A DNA stretch of 64,000 bases, from IMG/VR virus record IMGVR_UViG_3300036766_000359, positions 1 to 64,000 of that record. One strand, written 5' to 3'. The notes below the pieces were generated by a model. It was not told where the DNA came from. It worked only from the letters and a program-made list of their open reading frames with translations, and searched no databases. The translations under genes were made by a program, and so were the position numbers. Each line of letters begins with the position of its first letter. Position 1 is the stretch's first letter. Positions 41,717-49,106 of this stretch are shown here, piece after piece. This DNA is from a virus.

Positions 41717-42967
41717 TCAGGGTCTTTCCCAAAGGTTTTCAAGAACCTGGTCAACGCTCGGCTTGGCCGCCTTCTGCACAGAACCAAGCTTCTTGGCTCC
41801 GTTCTTCGTCGAAGCGACGTGACCGGTGAAACCACTTTCACGGTTGCGGGCTTCAAGCTGAGAAGACTGAATTTCACGTTGTGCGTGAACTTCCGGGTCG
41901 TCAGCAAAAAGGTCGTCAAGATCAGACGAAAGAACCGGCACACCCGATTCGTCATCGTCGTCGTCACTGAACGAAATGTCAGAGCCAGTGCCAGGAGCAC
42001 CGCCAGGAGCAGCAGAGAAAAGAGCCGAAAGGTCATCGGCTGGTGCTGCTGCACCTGGTGCTGCTGGTGCTGCTGGTGCTGCTGCTGCACCGGGCGCACA
42101 TTGATCACCAAGCATGGATTGAAGCATCTGCATCTCTTCAGGAGAGAGGTCATGCGCCTCTTGTTCCTGTTGAGAAGTGATTTCTTCTGCTTCCTCTGCT
42201 TCCTCTGCTTCCTCTTCCTGTTCTTGAGAGGTCTTACCCTCCTGCTCTTCCTGCTCTTCCTGTTCTTGAGAGGTCTTACCCTCCTGCTCTTCCTGCTCCT
42301 CTTCCTGCTCTTCTTCCTGAGCGACACGGGAAGCGGCAACAGTCTGAACAATAGCCTTGAGTGTCGGGTCGTCAATCGACATCATGACCGAACCCAGTTT
42401 CTCAACGTTCTTTGCATTTGCGCCGTCACCAAGCAAACGGGCAGCAAGCTTTGTGCATGCAAGCGCACGCTTAAACTTTGACTGTTCCGAAAGAGCATTG
42501 GGAGAAACGGAGTCGAGACGCTTCAACATAGCGATGATCGACTTGTTCGGGAGTGCCATAAAATCAGTGGCCGCACCCTCAATCAGATTCGTGTTTGAGG
42601 TGCGAAGAGTCGCACGAGCCAAACGCTCACAAGCCATGGCCTTACGTTCAGCCGAAACCTTGGCGTTGTCGTACTTACCCTTACCACCCCATTGGTCCGA
42701 GTCCTTGTGCTTCCATGTGTCATCACGGAATTCACCGAACCCGACGTCATTCCGTTTGACGGCATCGCCGTCATACTCATCCTTAACGGACATCTTTTCC
42801 GCCGGGACAGGGGTCTCCGCCCAGGAATCCGGGTTACCACTCTCATACTCAGTAGGAGATGGTTGGGGATGGTCCTGATTCATTGTATAGACATCAGACT
42901 TACGCGAAGTCGCCGCCTGACGCGGGGTCTCGCTTTTATTACTTTGCCAGGTGGATCGAGCTCGCAT
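41717..42967 (-). CDS. Scaffold-like protein
   Basis: The 416-residue protein sits between protease and capsid genes, the usual scaffold position. It has an N-terminal linker and conserved-looking YESGNPDSWAETPVPAEKMS and KRNDVGFGEFRDDTW. A helical middle follows (LARATLRTSNTNL and onward), then an acidic Glu/Gln repeat region (EQEEQEGKTSQEQEEQ). Ala/Pro runs, acidic patches and a basic C-terminus end the protein. Such acidic coiled-coil proteins are typical scaffolds or prohead cores removed by the protease. ASRVAQEEE may be a processing site; this is speculative. Confidence 0.65.
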   Translation of the reverse strand: MRARSTWQSNKSETPRQAATSRKSDVYTMNQDHPQPSPTEYESGNPDSWAETPVPAEKMSVKDEYDGDAVKRNDVGFGEFRDDTWKHKDSDQWGGKGKYDNAKVSAERKAMACERLARATLRTSNTNLIEGAATDFMALPNKSIIAMLKRLDSVSPNALSEQSKFKRALACTKLAARLLGDGANAKNVEKLGSVMMSIDDPTLKAIVQTVAASRVAQEEEQEEEQEEQEGKTSQEQEEQEEQEGKTSQEQEEEAEEAEEAEEITSQQEQEAHDLSPEEMQMLQSMLGDQCAPGAAAAPAAPAAPGAAAPADDLSALFSAAPGGAPGTGSDISFSDDDDDESGVPVLSSDLDDLFADDPEVHAQREIQSSQLEARNRESGFTGHVASTKNGAKKLGSVQKAAKPSVDQVLENLWERP

Positions 42968-43008
42968 ATTATAAAATGCCTCCTGAAGAACAACGGTTAA
43001 TGAGAAAC

Positions 43009-45750
43009 CTAAAAATTCGAGGCGGAGGCTATCCGCCCTTTCCAGATGAGGAATTTTTCCTCACCAACCGAGAGATCCCGTCCAAGCTTCATTTTGCAAC
43101 TGGCAAGAAACGAGGTTTTACTCGGGAAATTAGATATCGACCCAGTCTTCATTGCAGTTTTATAAAGATTGGGAGAGTAACTGTGTCCCCGAACGCGATC
43201 TTCGATCCATGAAAGGACTATCAAATCTTTCGAGGTCATCTTGGATGCTCGAACTGCCTTCGAACCGCCTTCATGAACTATGCGATAGTGTTTTGAGGCC
43301 CACTTGTGAATGTTTGGAGACTTAGGAAATGTCTTTCTAACACGACGGTCAAATTCATTCGATGAACGAACTATGTTATCGTTTCCACGCTCCAGAGAAG
43401 GAGCGACAATAGAACCAACGTCTTCAGGTTTAGGCTCGAGCTTCTCGCCTAGTTTATCAACCAAAATTGACAAAAGTTGTTCTTGGACCTTATCAAGCAT
43501 CTCGTCAAGTTTATCAGGCTTAGGTTGACCAGAATCTTGACCACCACCCTGATCCGCGCCCTGATCCTGATCCGCGCCCTGATCCGCGCCCTGATCCTGA
43601 TCCTGACCACCGCCCTGATCCTGACCCTCGCCCTGATCAAATAAACTGTCAAGATCCTGATCATCTTGATCTTCGCCTTGAGCAATTCGCGAAGCAGCCT
43701 TCTTCATGCCCTTCGGGAGAGGCTTTTCCGAACGAAGACTGTAAATTTTACGAGCTTCGTCGATGTTGGAAGCAACCTGAGTGCTGTCAGGATTAAGAAT
43801 GTTTCGACGAACTGCACCACGGAAAGCAGGATTACGAACCCACGATGCTTCGATAAATTGATTTGAATTCGGAACTGATGCATGGCCGATAAGTTCGGCC
43901 ACAGGATGTTCAATACCCTGTTCGTCTGCAAATTTTGTCCCTTTGCCAAGATAAAGGACACACGGACAGAGTTGAGCATCGTCTGATGCTACGTTCCCGC
44001 ATCTTGTACAAACAGTGAAAAGGGATATGCAATTAGAAACCCCAACACCATTCGCCACATATGAATGATCTTGATCAACCTGAAGGTCATACACAAACCC
44101 TGCATAGTCAGATCGATCAATTTTCTTAACTTCAGAATAAATATATTTATCGGTAATCCACCGGTTATTACGCCCAGCTTTGGTGGACCGAATTCCGCCG
44201 ATAGCCGAACGAACCTTCAAGGACGGAACTCGAACAACATCTGAGTTCCGGAGCTTGATTTGGTAATCAATCCCAGCGGCCTCAGGCAGCATTTTCGTGC
44301 CACTGCGTTCTGCAACTGAGAAAGTGGGAATGATGCCACATCGAGCTGCAATCTGCATGTATTGATGCGCGAGCTTTAAATTCCTAGTGCTAAGAAAAAC
44401 ATTCTTAGTCCCGCGCTTACTGGTCGAAACACACCCGTCCGAGTCTATAAGACCGGAAAGGAATGCCATTTGGTGGTCTTTCGGCCACGACATCACCGAT
44501 TTCCCGATGAGCTTATCAGATAATGTCCTTCCAGAAGTATGACGATCCACGATCGCCCGGAAGGAACGAGAGGTATTCATGAGGTATGACGCCCCACGTC
44601 TATTAGACACGGAAGTGCTCTGAGGCCGAGGAGCGTTACCTCCCATGGCAACATGGAGCTCTCGGTTCACCCAAGCAACTTGGTCTAACGCTTGAATCGC
44701 TTCCCGAACGATTTCGGGGTGAGACTCATCTAGGCAAAATCCAACACCAACCGTGGAGTCATGGTTGTTCTCGAACTTCCATCCATCTCCGATCCAAAGA
44801 CCAAGCAGACGAGCCTCTGATAGAGTTACATCAGACTGGACTTCGTCCTGTGAAATGGGGAAAGCGAGGAAGTCACCTTCCCGAATGGTCCGGGCTTCTG
44901 CATAGTCAAATGGATAATCCTTCTCCACGACATGGAGTTTAGAATTCTTTCCTCCACGACCTCGGGTCTTTTCCACAGTCTCGCAACGAATTATGTAATA
45001 GTTGTGATTGTCTGTTGAGGTAATGGGTGGAAGACCGACTGATTTAATGGTCCGGACTTTCCATCTATTTTCACGAATTTGAAGATTTTCGACCCGACAG
45101 GAGTTTCCCTTCTGAGTCAGAACCTCCATATTTGGACGAACATCTTCAATACCGATCGGACTACCGTCGGAGAGATACACCTGCGTTCCAGGAAGATGGC
45201 AGCCCATGCTCATTGCCGAAATGTCACCAGCAACAATGTCTGTTACAAGTTGCTGATGTTTACGATCTGTAGCAACAAGAATATCGATATAAGCTGATTT
45301 CCCAAGGTCACGAGCTATTGCATCAACAATAAAGCCTTTCGACAAGGCAGGAAGTTGAATATGCTCGAGATAATTGTGGGCTCCGATGAATGTCCGGTAG
45401 GTAGAAAGAAGAAGTGAGCGTTCCCAGGCATCCGAATTGTTGTTGATTATGTCGTGACATTCCGGCTTAATACGGAAGTCAGGCCAACGGACGTCGATTT
45501 GAACGCCCTGAACCATATTACGACCAATTTTGGCGTTCTTCGGGGCGTAGGTGTCAACAGACGCTACAATCGTGGCGTGCGACAAGAGATACTGCTTCGG
45601 ATCACATTTCCGAAGAACAGTTTTAGCAACGCGGTGAACATGGTCTCGGGGGACAGCACCCTCGTTTTGACCACGAAGTGTCTCCATCCACTCGTCAAAC
45701 TCAACGCCAGGTCGAGATACAATAGCGTTTGCGGTGCGTCGAAATCCCAT
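43009..45750 (-). CDS. Prohead protease interrupted by an intein
   Basis: The start is placed at the ATG at 45750. The host protein (about 523 residues without the intein) has a typical maturation protease core. A His-containing segment IGAHNYLEHIQLPALSKGFI precedes DISAMSMG, whose Ser is the likely nucleophile, and the intein follows immediately. After splicing the chain continues CISLFTVCTRCGNV...LCPCV, a likely metal-binding pair. A long acidic Asp/Gln repeat region (GADQDQGADQGGGQD) and a helical C-terminus end it. Such enzymes cut scaffold and shell proteins during head maturation. Confidence 0.8.
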   Translation of the reverse strand: MGFRRTANAIVSRPGVEFDEWMETLRGQNEGAVPRDHVHRVAKTVLRKCDPKQYLLSHATIVASVDTYAPKNAKIGRNMVQGVQIDVRWPDFRIKPECHDIINNNSDAWERSLLLSTYRTFIGAHNYLEHIQLPALSKGFIVDAIARDLGKSAYIDILVATDRKHQQLVTDIVAGDISAMSMGCHLPGTQVYLSDGSPIGIEDVRPNMEVLTQKGNSCRVENLQIRENRWKVRTIKSVGLPPITSTDNHNYYIIRCETVEKTRGRGGKNSKLHVVEKDYPFDYAEARTIREGDFLAFPISQDEVQSDVTLSEARLLGLWIGDGWKFENNHDSTVGVGFCLDESHPEIVREAIQALDQVAWVNRELHVAMGGNAPRPQSTSVSNRRGASYLMNTSRSFRAIVDRHTSGRTLSDKLIGKSVMSWPKDHQMAFLSGLIDSDGCVSTSKRGTKNVFLSTRNLKLAHQYMQIAARCGIIPTFSVAERSGTKMLPEAAGIDYQIKLRNSDVVRVPSLKVRSAIGGIRSTKAGRNNRWITDKYIYSEVKKIDRSDYAGFVYDLQVDQDHSYVANGVGVSNCISLFTVCTRCGNVASDDAQLCPCVLYLGKGTKFADEQGIEHPVAELIGHASVPNSNQFIEASWVRNPAFRGAVRRNILNPDSTQVASNIDEARKIYSLRSEKPLPKGMKKAASRIAQGEDQDDQDLDSLFDQGEGQDQGGGQDQDQGADQGADQDQGADQGGGQDSGQPKPDKLDEMLDKVQEQLLSILVDKLGEKLEPKPEDVGSIVAPSLERGNDNIVRSSNEFDRRVRKTFPKSPNIHKWASKHYRIVHEGGSKAVRASKMTSKDLIVLSWIEDRVRGHSYSPNLYKTAMKTGSISNFPSKTSFLASCKMKLGRDLSVGEEKFLIWKGRIASASNF
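44032..45201 (-). mobile_element. Intein with LAGLIDADG endonuclease in the prohead protease
   Basis: The intein spans about residues 187-576 (390). It starts with Cys (CHLPGTQVYLSDGSPIGIED), and TSTDNHNYYI supplies block B. Two LAGLIDADG helices are LLGLWIGDGW and FLSGLIDSDGCVS. Block F is VYDLQVDQDHSYVANGVGV. The end is SN with Cys as the next residue, so the usual penultimate His is Ser. Insertion is directly after the SMG motif of the protease active site. Confidence 0.85.
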
Positions 45751-45832
45751 TGCGTACACAACGGTCTAAAATAACTCTAAGAGAAGTAGGTAAACTCGGT
45801 GTAAATTTGGAGGGTTGAAGAGTATATGGTAT

Positions 45833-46477
45833 ATGCCCAATATCACAGAGTTTGGCTTAGAAGCCAGCGTTATCAAGGTCAAAATTATGAGTGACCCAGT
45901 AGAAGACGCAATACGGAATATCCGGGTTTCAGTAAAGATTATTCTATCAAAGTCTAGGGTTACTCCCAAAAACCCGGCGTCTGGACTATGGCCGAGAATA
46001 ACTCTGGAAAGTGTAGGGAAATCTCGTACAATCTCGTTAATGAATTATGAACACCCACTATCCTCTTCAGTCAAGGTAATCCGCGCACCTTCGCGGACCG
46101 CACCTTCGCGGACCCAGATGACATATCAGGATTTTACTGATATCCTTACTAAGGAAATCCTGGTCTTAACCAGCGGAAGTTCTAAAACAAGTCTGCGTTA
46201 TGGACGCGGAAATGCACTTGCACAAATAGTTATCAAAATCCGGAGAGCCGTATCTGGAGCCGTATCACGAGCCACCCGGTCAAAGAGTTCGGTGGCTAAG
46301 AGACGTGCGGCGGCAGTTCGGAAAAACAGGAAAGAAGAGTTCCTAGAAAAATTCCGGAAATTCTGTGATGATCATGGTCAAAAAGTTGAGTATGAAGACC
46401 TACGACCGTCAGATCTAGGAAAAGTCTGGGATGATGTCAGGCGAATGCGTGTTGCAGAAAAGATCATGGAATCTTAG
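45833..46477 (+). CDS. Hypothetical basic protein
   Basis: The start is uncertain: TTG 45815, ATG 45833 or ATG 45887 are in frame, the last with AAGG upstream. The product is Arg/Lys-rich and has two regions. Residues 10-90 are beta-rich (VSVKIILSKSRVTPKNPASG). The C-terminal half is helical and basic (GAVSRATRSKSSVAKRRAAA, KKEEFLEKFRKFC-type). It is on the opposite strand to its neighbours and is divergent from the protease. It may bind DNA. The 18-bp repeat follows its stop. Confidence 0.5.
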   Translation: MPNITEFGLEASVIKVKIMSDPVEDAIRNIRVSVKIILSKSRVTPKNPASGLWPRITLESVGKSRTISLMNYEHPLSSSVKVIRAPSRTAPSRTQMTYQDFTDILTKEILVLTSGSSKTSLRYGRGNALAQIVIKIRRAVSGAVSRATRSKSSVAKRRAAAVRKNRKEEFLEKFRKFCDDHGQKVEYEDLRPSDLGKVWDDVRRMRVAEKIMES

Positions 46478-46484
46478 AGCTTTT

Positions 46485-46502
46485 ATGGATTGGGTTTAGC
46501 CT
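46485..46502 (+). repeat. 18-bp repeat at gene end (copy 2)
   Basis: ATGGATTGGGTTTAGCCT matches 10622-10639 at 17 of 18 positions. It also contains the stop of the convergent LRV gene. The frame would encode only MDWV. Confidence 0.6.
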
Positions 46503-47251
46503 TCCGGGAAACCTACTGAAGCGATAATCCGATTCAAATCTCTCGCCACAAGATCTCGGTCGGGATTCTTTGAAGAATCAATCTTCGAAGCAATACGACG
46601 AAGTTGACTTGCGAGTTGTGACGGCTTCATATGAAGCACACTGGCTAATTTGGCCTTGATTTCTGAAGGCGCTTTCTTATTACGGGCTAACTCCTTACGA
46701 ACTTCTGCACTATCATCATCTGCTAATTTAGCCAAGATCTCTGGAGGCGTACTCGGATTACGGGCTACACGAGAACGAACACCCTCATCATCATCATCTG
46801 CTAGTTTAGCCAAGATCTCTGGAGGCGTACTCTCCGTACGGGCGACTTCGTAACGAACGAGCTTTTCGTCATCATCTGCTAGTTTAGCCAAGATCTTCGG
46901 GGGCGTATTCGGATTACGGGCGACATCGCAACGAATTGTTAATTCATCATCATCTGCTAATTTAGCCAAGATCTCTGGAGATGTATCCGGATCCCGGGCT
47001 TGTAGCGTTTTCTCGTGGAGGGCGTCCGAATCATCGTCAAGTTTTTTATTGTTGTCGTACTCCTTCTTCTTATTTTTCATCCAGTCAATGGGACCGGCGG
47101 TATTACCATTGGATTGTCCCTGGTCTTCCGGATCCATGGCCAACAAAACTCGACGTATATCCTTAATGACAAGACCTCGATCAGGATTCCGTGATGAATC
47201 GATCGCAGCAGCGATGCGACGAAGTTGACCGGCGAGTTGTGATGGTTTCAT
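46496..47251 (-). CDS. LRV-repeat protein bracketed by identical RIA modules
   Basis: The 251 residues begin with MKPSQLAGQLRRIAAAIDSS and end with a near-copy (MKPSQLASQLRRIASKIDSS), each followed by NPDR and a second short helix (KDIRRVLLAM / RDLNRIIASV). Between them are five 26-residue units of the form RNPSTPPEILAKLADDDSAE. These are leucine-variant (LRV/HEAT-like) repeats that form a curved solenoid for binding protein or DNA. The bracket is unusual. The same brackets-around-LRV layout recurs with a different module at 61.6-63.9 kb. Function is unknown. A head-internal or processing role is inferred from position. Confidence 0.75.
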   Translation of the reverse strand: MKPSQLAGQLRRIAAAIDSSRNPDRGLVIKDIRRVLLAMDPEDQGQSNGNTAGPIDWMKNKKKEYDNNKKLDDDSDALHEKTLQARDPDTSPEILAKLADDDELTIRCDVARNPNTPPKILAKLADDDEKLVRYEVARTESTPPEILAKLADDDDEGVRSRVARNPSTPPEILAKLADDDSAEVRKELARNKKAPSEIKAKLASVLHMKPSQLASQLRRIASKIDSSKNPDRDLVARDLNRIIASVGFPEG

Positions 47252-47278
47252 AGATGCCTTCCATTCTCTGTCGAGACT

Positions 47279-47304
47279 AGGAGCCCCAGTCTTGGTAGAA
47301 GCAG
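47279..47304. repeat. 26-bp repeat, copy 1
   Basis: The minus strand reads CTTCTACCAAGACTGGGGCT plus flanks and nearly matches 48557-48582. In the other copy it encodes the end of the upstream protein (ASTKTWAP). Here it lies between genes and would read ASTKTGAP in frame with the following LRV gene, so it may be a remnant of duplication. Confidence 0.5.
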
Positions 47305-47308
47305 AGTG

Positions 47309-47776
47309 TTACTTCCCGACCGTTGCGGCAAGTTCCTTGATGTGTTTTAACGCCGCTGATTCATCTTCATTTTCCAAATCTTCTGTAATCATACCTACAT
47401 AATTTTGGATGGTAACCATATTATTAACAGCCATTTTCAGGGCTGCAGCATTGAGTTGACGACTGAGTCGCGGATTACTACTAGCAATCCGTTTGGCAAT
47501 CTTAACCAGTTCTGCGGCGTGTTCACGATGGATGTTGGACATTGTAGCTTTCTTTATTTGAGTTGCACTGGCTCGACGATCAGAAAGAAAACGAGCTTTT
47601 GCTTTTTCTGGAGTGGATTGTGGCCTACCAGTAAAGTCCCATTCTGATTTTGGATCTTCACTATTCTCTACCACACCCATCCAATATGGGTCTTCACCAT
47701 CTTTTTCATCAATCTGCACCACTACAACGCCGTCCATTACACGACGTTCAACGACATAATTTTGGAGATCGGACAT
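47309..47776 (-). CDS. Head-region protein with RIA-like helix
   Basis: The 155-residue protein has a beta-rich N-terminus (YVVERRVMDGVVVVQIDEKD, DPYWMGVVENSEDPKSEWDF). The C-terminal helical region includes AELVKIAKRIASSNPRLSRQ, a variant of the RIA module. The last helices are acidic. It is in the same reading frame as the LRV gene downstream, separated only by TAA and 19 sense codons. The function is unknown. It shares module and context with its neighbours. Confidence 0.55.
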   Translation of the reverse strand: MSDLQNYVVERRVMDGVVVVQIDEKDGEDPYWMGVVENSEDPKSEWDFTGRPQSTPEKAKARFLSDRRASATQIKKATMSNIHREHAAELVKIAKRIASSNPRLSRQLNAAALKMAVNNMVTIQNYVGMITEDLENEDESAALKHIKELAATVGK

Positions 47777-47800
47777 CTAAGTCATCCTTAACTCGACTCA

Positions 47801-48493
47801 TTATTTTAAATCTGAAGGATGTATAACAAAACTGCAGTTTTGACACTGCAAAACGCGCTTACCTTGACGATATGTACGAGGTTTGAGCATGCCCTTACAA
47901 CGTGGACAAACTACTTTCCCAGAAGATTTCTCCTTCTGGGTTACTTTGTAACGACGCTTATTGTTTTTCCAATAAATGGAAAGACGACGACCGTGCTCGT
48001 ACAAATTAGATACTGTCAGTCGGACAGCTTCTTGACCATATTCTTTACCAAAGACAGAAGCCATCCGAAAATAAGTCTCAATCTCATCCATTTCGCAATG
48101 CCACGCTTCACAAGCCGCTCTCCAAAGGGGGAGAGTCAAGTCTTCGTAAGCGTCAACAACACGTGATGAGAGCTTCTTCCGAAACTTCTGATCAGCTTTC
48201 TGAGCGGCGTCCGAGCCATCATTTCTCGCGCCTTCCCAGGTTGAATAACTCTGGTCAGCTTGAGTGATAGCAAAAAACCCAGATGTGTCCCGAATTAGTT
48301 CAGATGCAGTCTCAAGCTCTGCACCCCACGGCCATTGCACCTGAATCTTCCCAGTGTCTACGTTCGAATAGATGACGCGACCGATATACGGACTTAAAAC
48401 AAAGTCACGCAAACCAGCTTTGCGCACAACATCGCCAGTATTGAAATCCCTGGCAATCAGCTGGTCATCAACGAACGCTATTCGTGCAGTCAT
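47801..48493 (-). CDS. Head-region protein with SH3-like start and zinc ribbon end
   Basis: The 230-residue protein has an N-terminal beta region (SPYIGRVIYSNVDTGKIQVQ, WPWGAELE) resembling an SH3/KOW-like barrel. A helical middle follows, then a C-terminal zinc ribbon (CPRCKGMLKPRTYRQGKRV, CQNC). The ribosome site GAAGG precedes the ATG. A perfect 6-bp-armed hairpin (GCCAATAATATTGGC) lies in the gap upstream. The combination suggests a nucleic-acid or protein-binding role within the head cluster. I cannot name a family. Confidence 0.55.
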   Translation of the reverse strand: MTARIAFVDDQLIARDFNTGDVVRKAGLRDFVLSPYIGRVIYSNVDTGKIQVQWPWGAELETASELIRDTSGFFAITQADQSYSTWEGARNDGSDAAQKADQKFRKKLSSRVVDAYEDLTLPLWRAACEAWHCEMDEIETYFRMASVFGKEYGQEAVRLTVSNLYEHGRRLSIYWKNNKRRYKVTQKEKSSGKVVCPRCKGMLKPRTYRQGKRVLQCQNCSFVIHPSDLK

Positions 48494-48553
48494 ACGGCCT
48501 TCTCGAGTGCGGCCAATATTATTGGCGTTAGCTCAAATCCGAGACGCCGTAGA

Positions 48554-49066
48554 TCAGGGAGCCCAGGTCTTGGTAGAAGCAGCGCGGGGAGATGATCCCT
48601 GCTTCGTGCTATTACCAGCCGGACCCTTCGCCCATGAAGGCTGTTGCTTAGTGGGTTCAGACCACTCCGACAAGTCACGAATCTTATGTTCCTTACGATC
48701 AGTCACAGTGGTGGTGCGGTCCTGATCGTAGTTATTGATCGCATCGGAGTTGAAAGACTTATCCGTCCTGTGCATGTACGGTTCGTCAGAGTCCGATTGG
48801 ATAACCTTATTCGGGTTATCGAAGGTATTCATGTATGGTTCATCAGAATCCTTCTGAAGGACCTTCGCGACCTTTTCCGAGTGACGCTTCAGGGAACCCG
48901 GTCCGAATGCTGCAACCTGGAAACGGTCAGCAAACGTATCGATATCCCTCACGAGAGAAGAAGCGACCTTCGGGTCAATCTTGCCCGCTTTAACAAGGGA
49001 ATCAATTTTGTTAGCGGTCTCGTCAAGATTTGCGAGAACTCTGTTTGCAACATTCTTCTGAATCAT
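48554..49066 (-). CDS. Head-region protein with DSDEPYM repeats
   Basis: The start is the ATG at 49066; an earlier one at 49099 would add 11 residues. The 170-residue product has helical N-terminal halves (NVANRVLANLDETANKIDSL, then VASSLVRDIDTFADRFQVAA). A disordered part follows with two copies of SDSDEPYM. The end is ASTKTWAP. The helical pair resembles the RIA module family in length and spacing. Likely internal or structural to the head, by context only. Confidence 0.5.
   Translation of the reverse strand: MIQKNVANRVLANLDETANKIDSLVKAGKIDPKVASSLVRDIDTFADRFQVAAFGPGSLKRHSEKVAKVLQKDSDEPYMNTFDNPNKVIQSDSDEPYMHRTDKSFNSDAINNYDQDRTTTVTDRKEHKIRDLSEWSEPTKQQPSWAKGPAGNSTKQGSSPRAASTKTWAP
48557..48582. 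repeat. 26-bp repeat, copy 2
   Basis: Nearly the same sequence as 47279-47304. Here it forms the last codons of the DSDEPYM gene (encoding ASTKTWAP) and its stop. Confidence 0.5.
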
Positions 49067-49106
49067 AATTTCTCCGGGCTTGTTCTTTGAAACAAACATG
49101 AAAGGT

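Noticed and set aside
41695-42375. Open frame in the scaffold gene encoding Arg/Lys/Gln-rich repeats
   Set aside because: It is the shifted reading of the Glu/Gln repeat region of the scaffold-like gene; low complexity keeps other frames open.
42960-42975. TATAAT on the minus strand next to the scaffold gene start
   Set aside because: It is only a few bases before the ATG, between AGGAGG and the start, so it cannot act as a -10 for this gene.
43540-43640. Repeats in the protease gene (Asp/Gln-rich) as a possible origin of replication
   Set aside because: They read as GADQDQ repeats in frame; no iteron spacing, AT-rich unwinding region or initiator gene is near.
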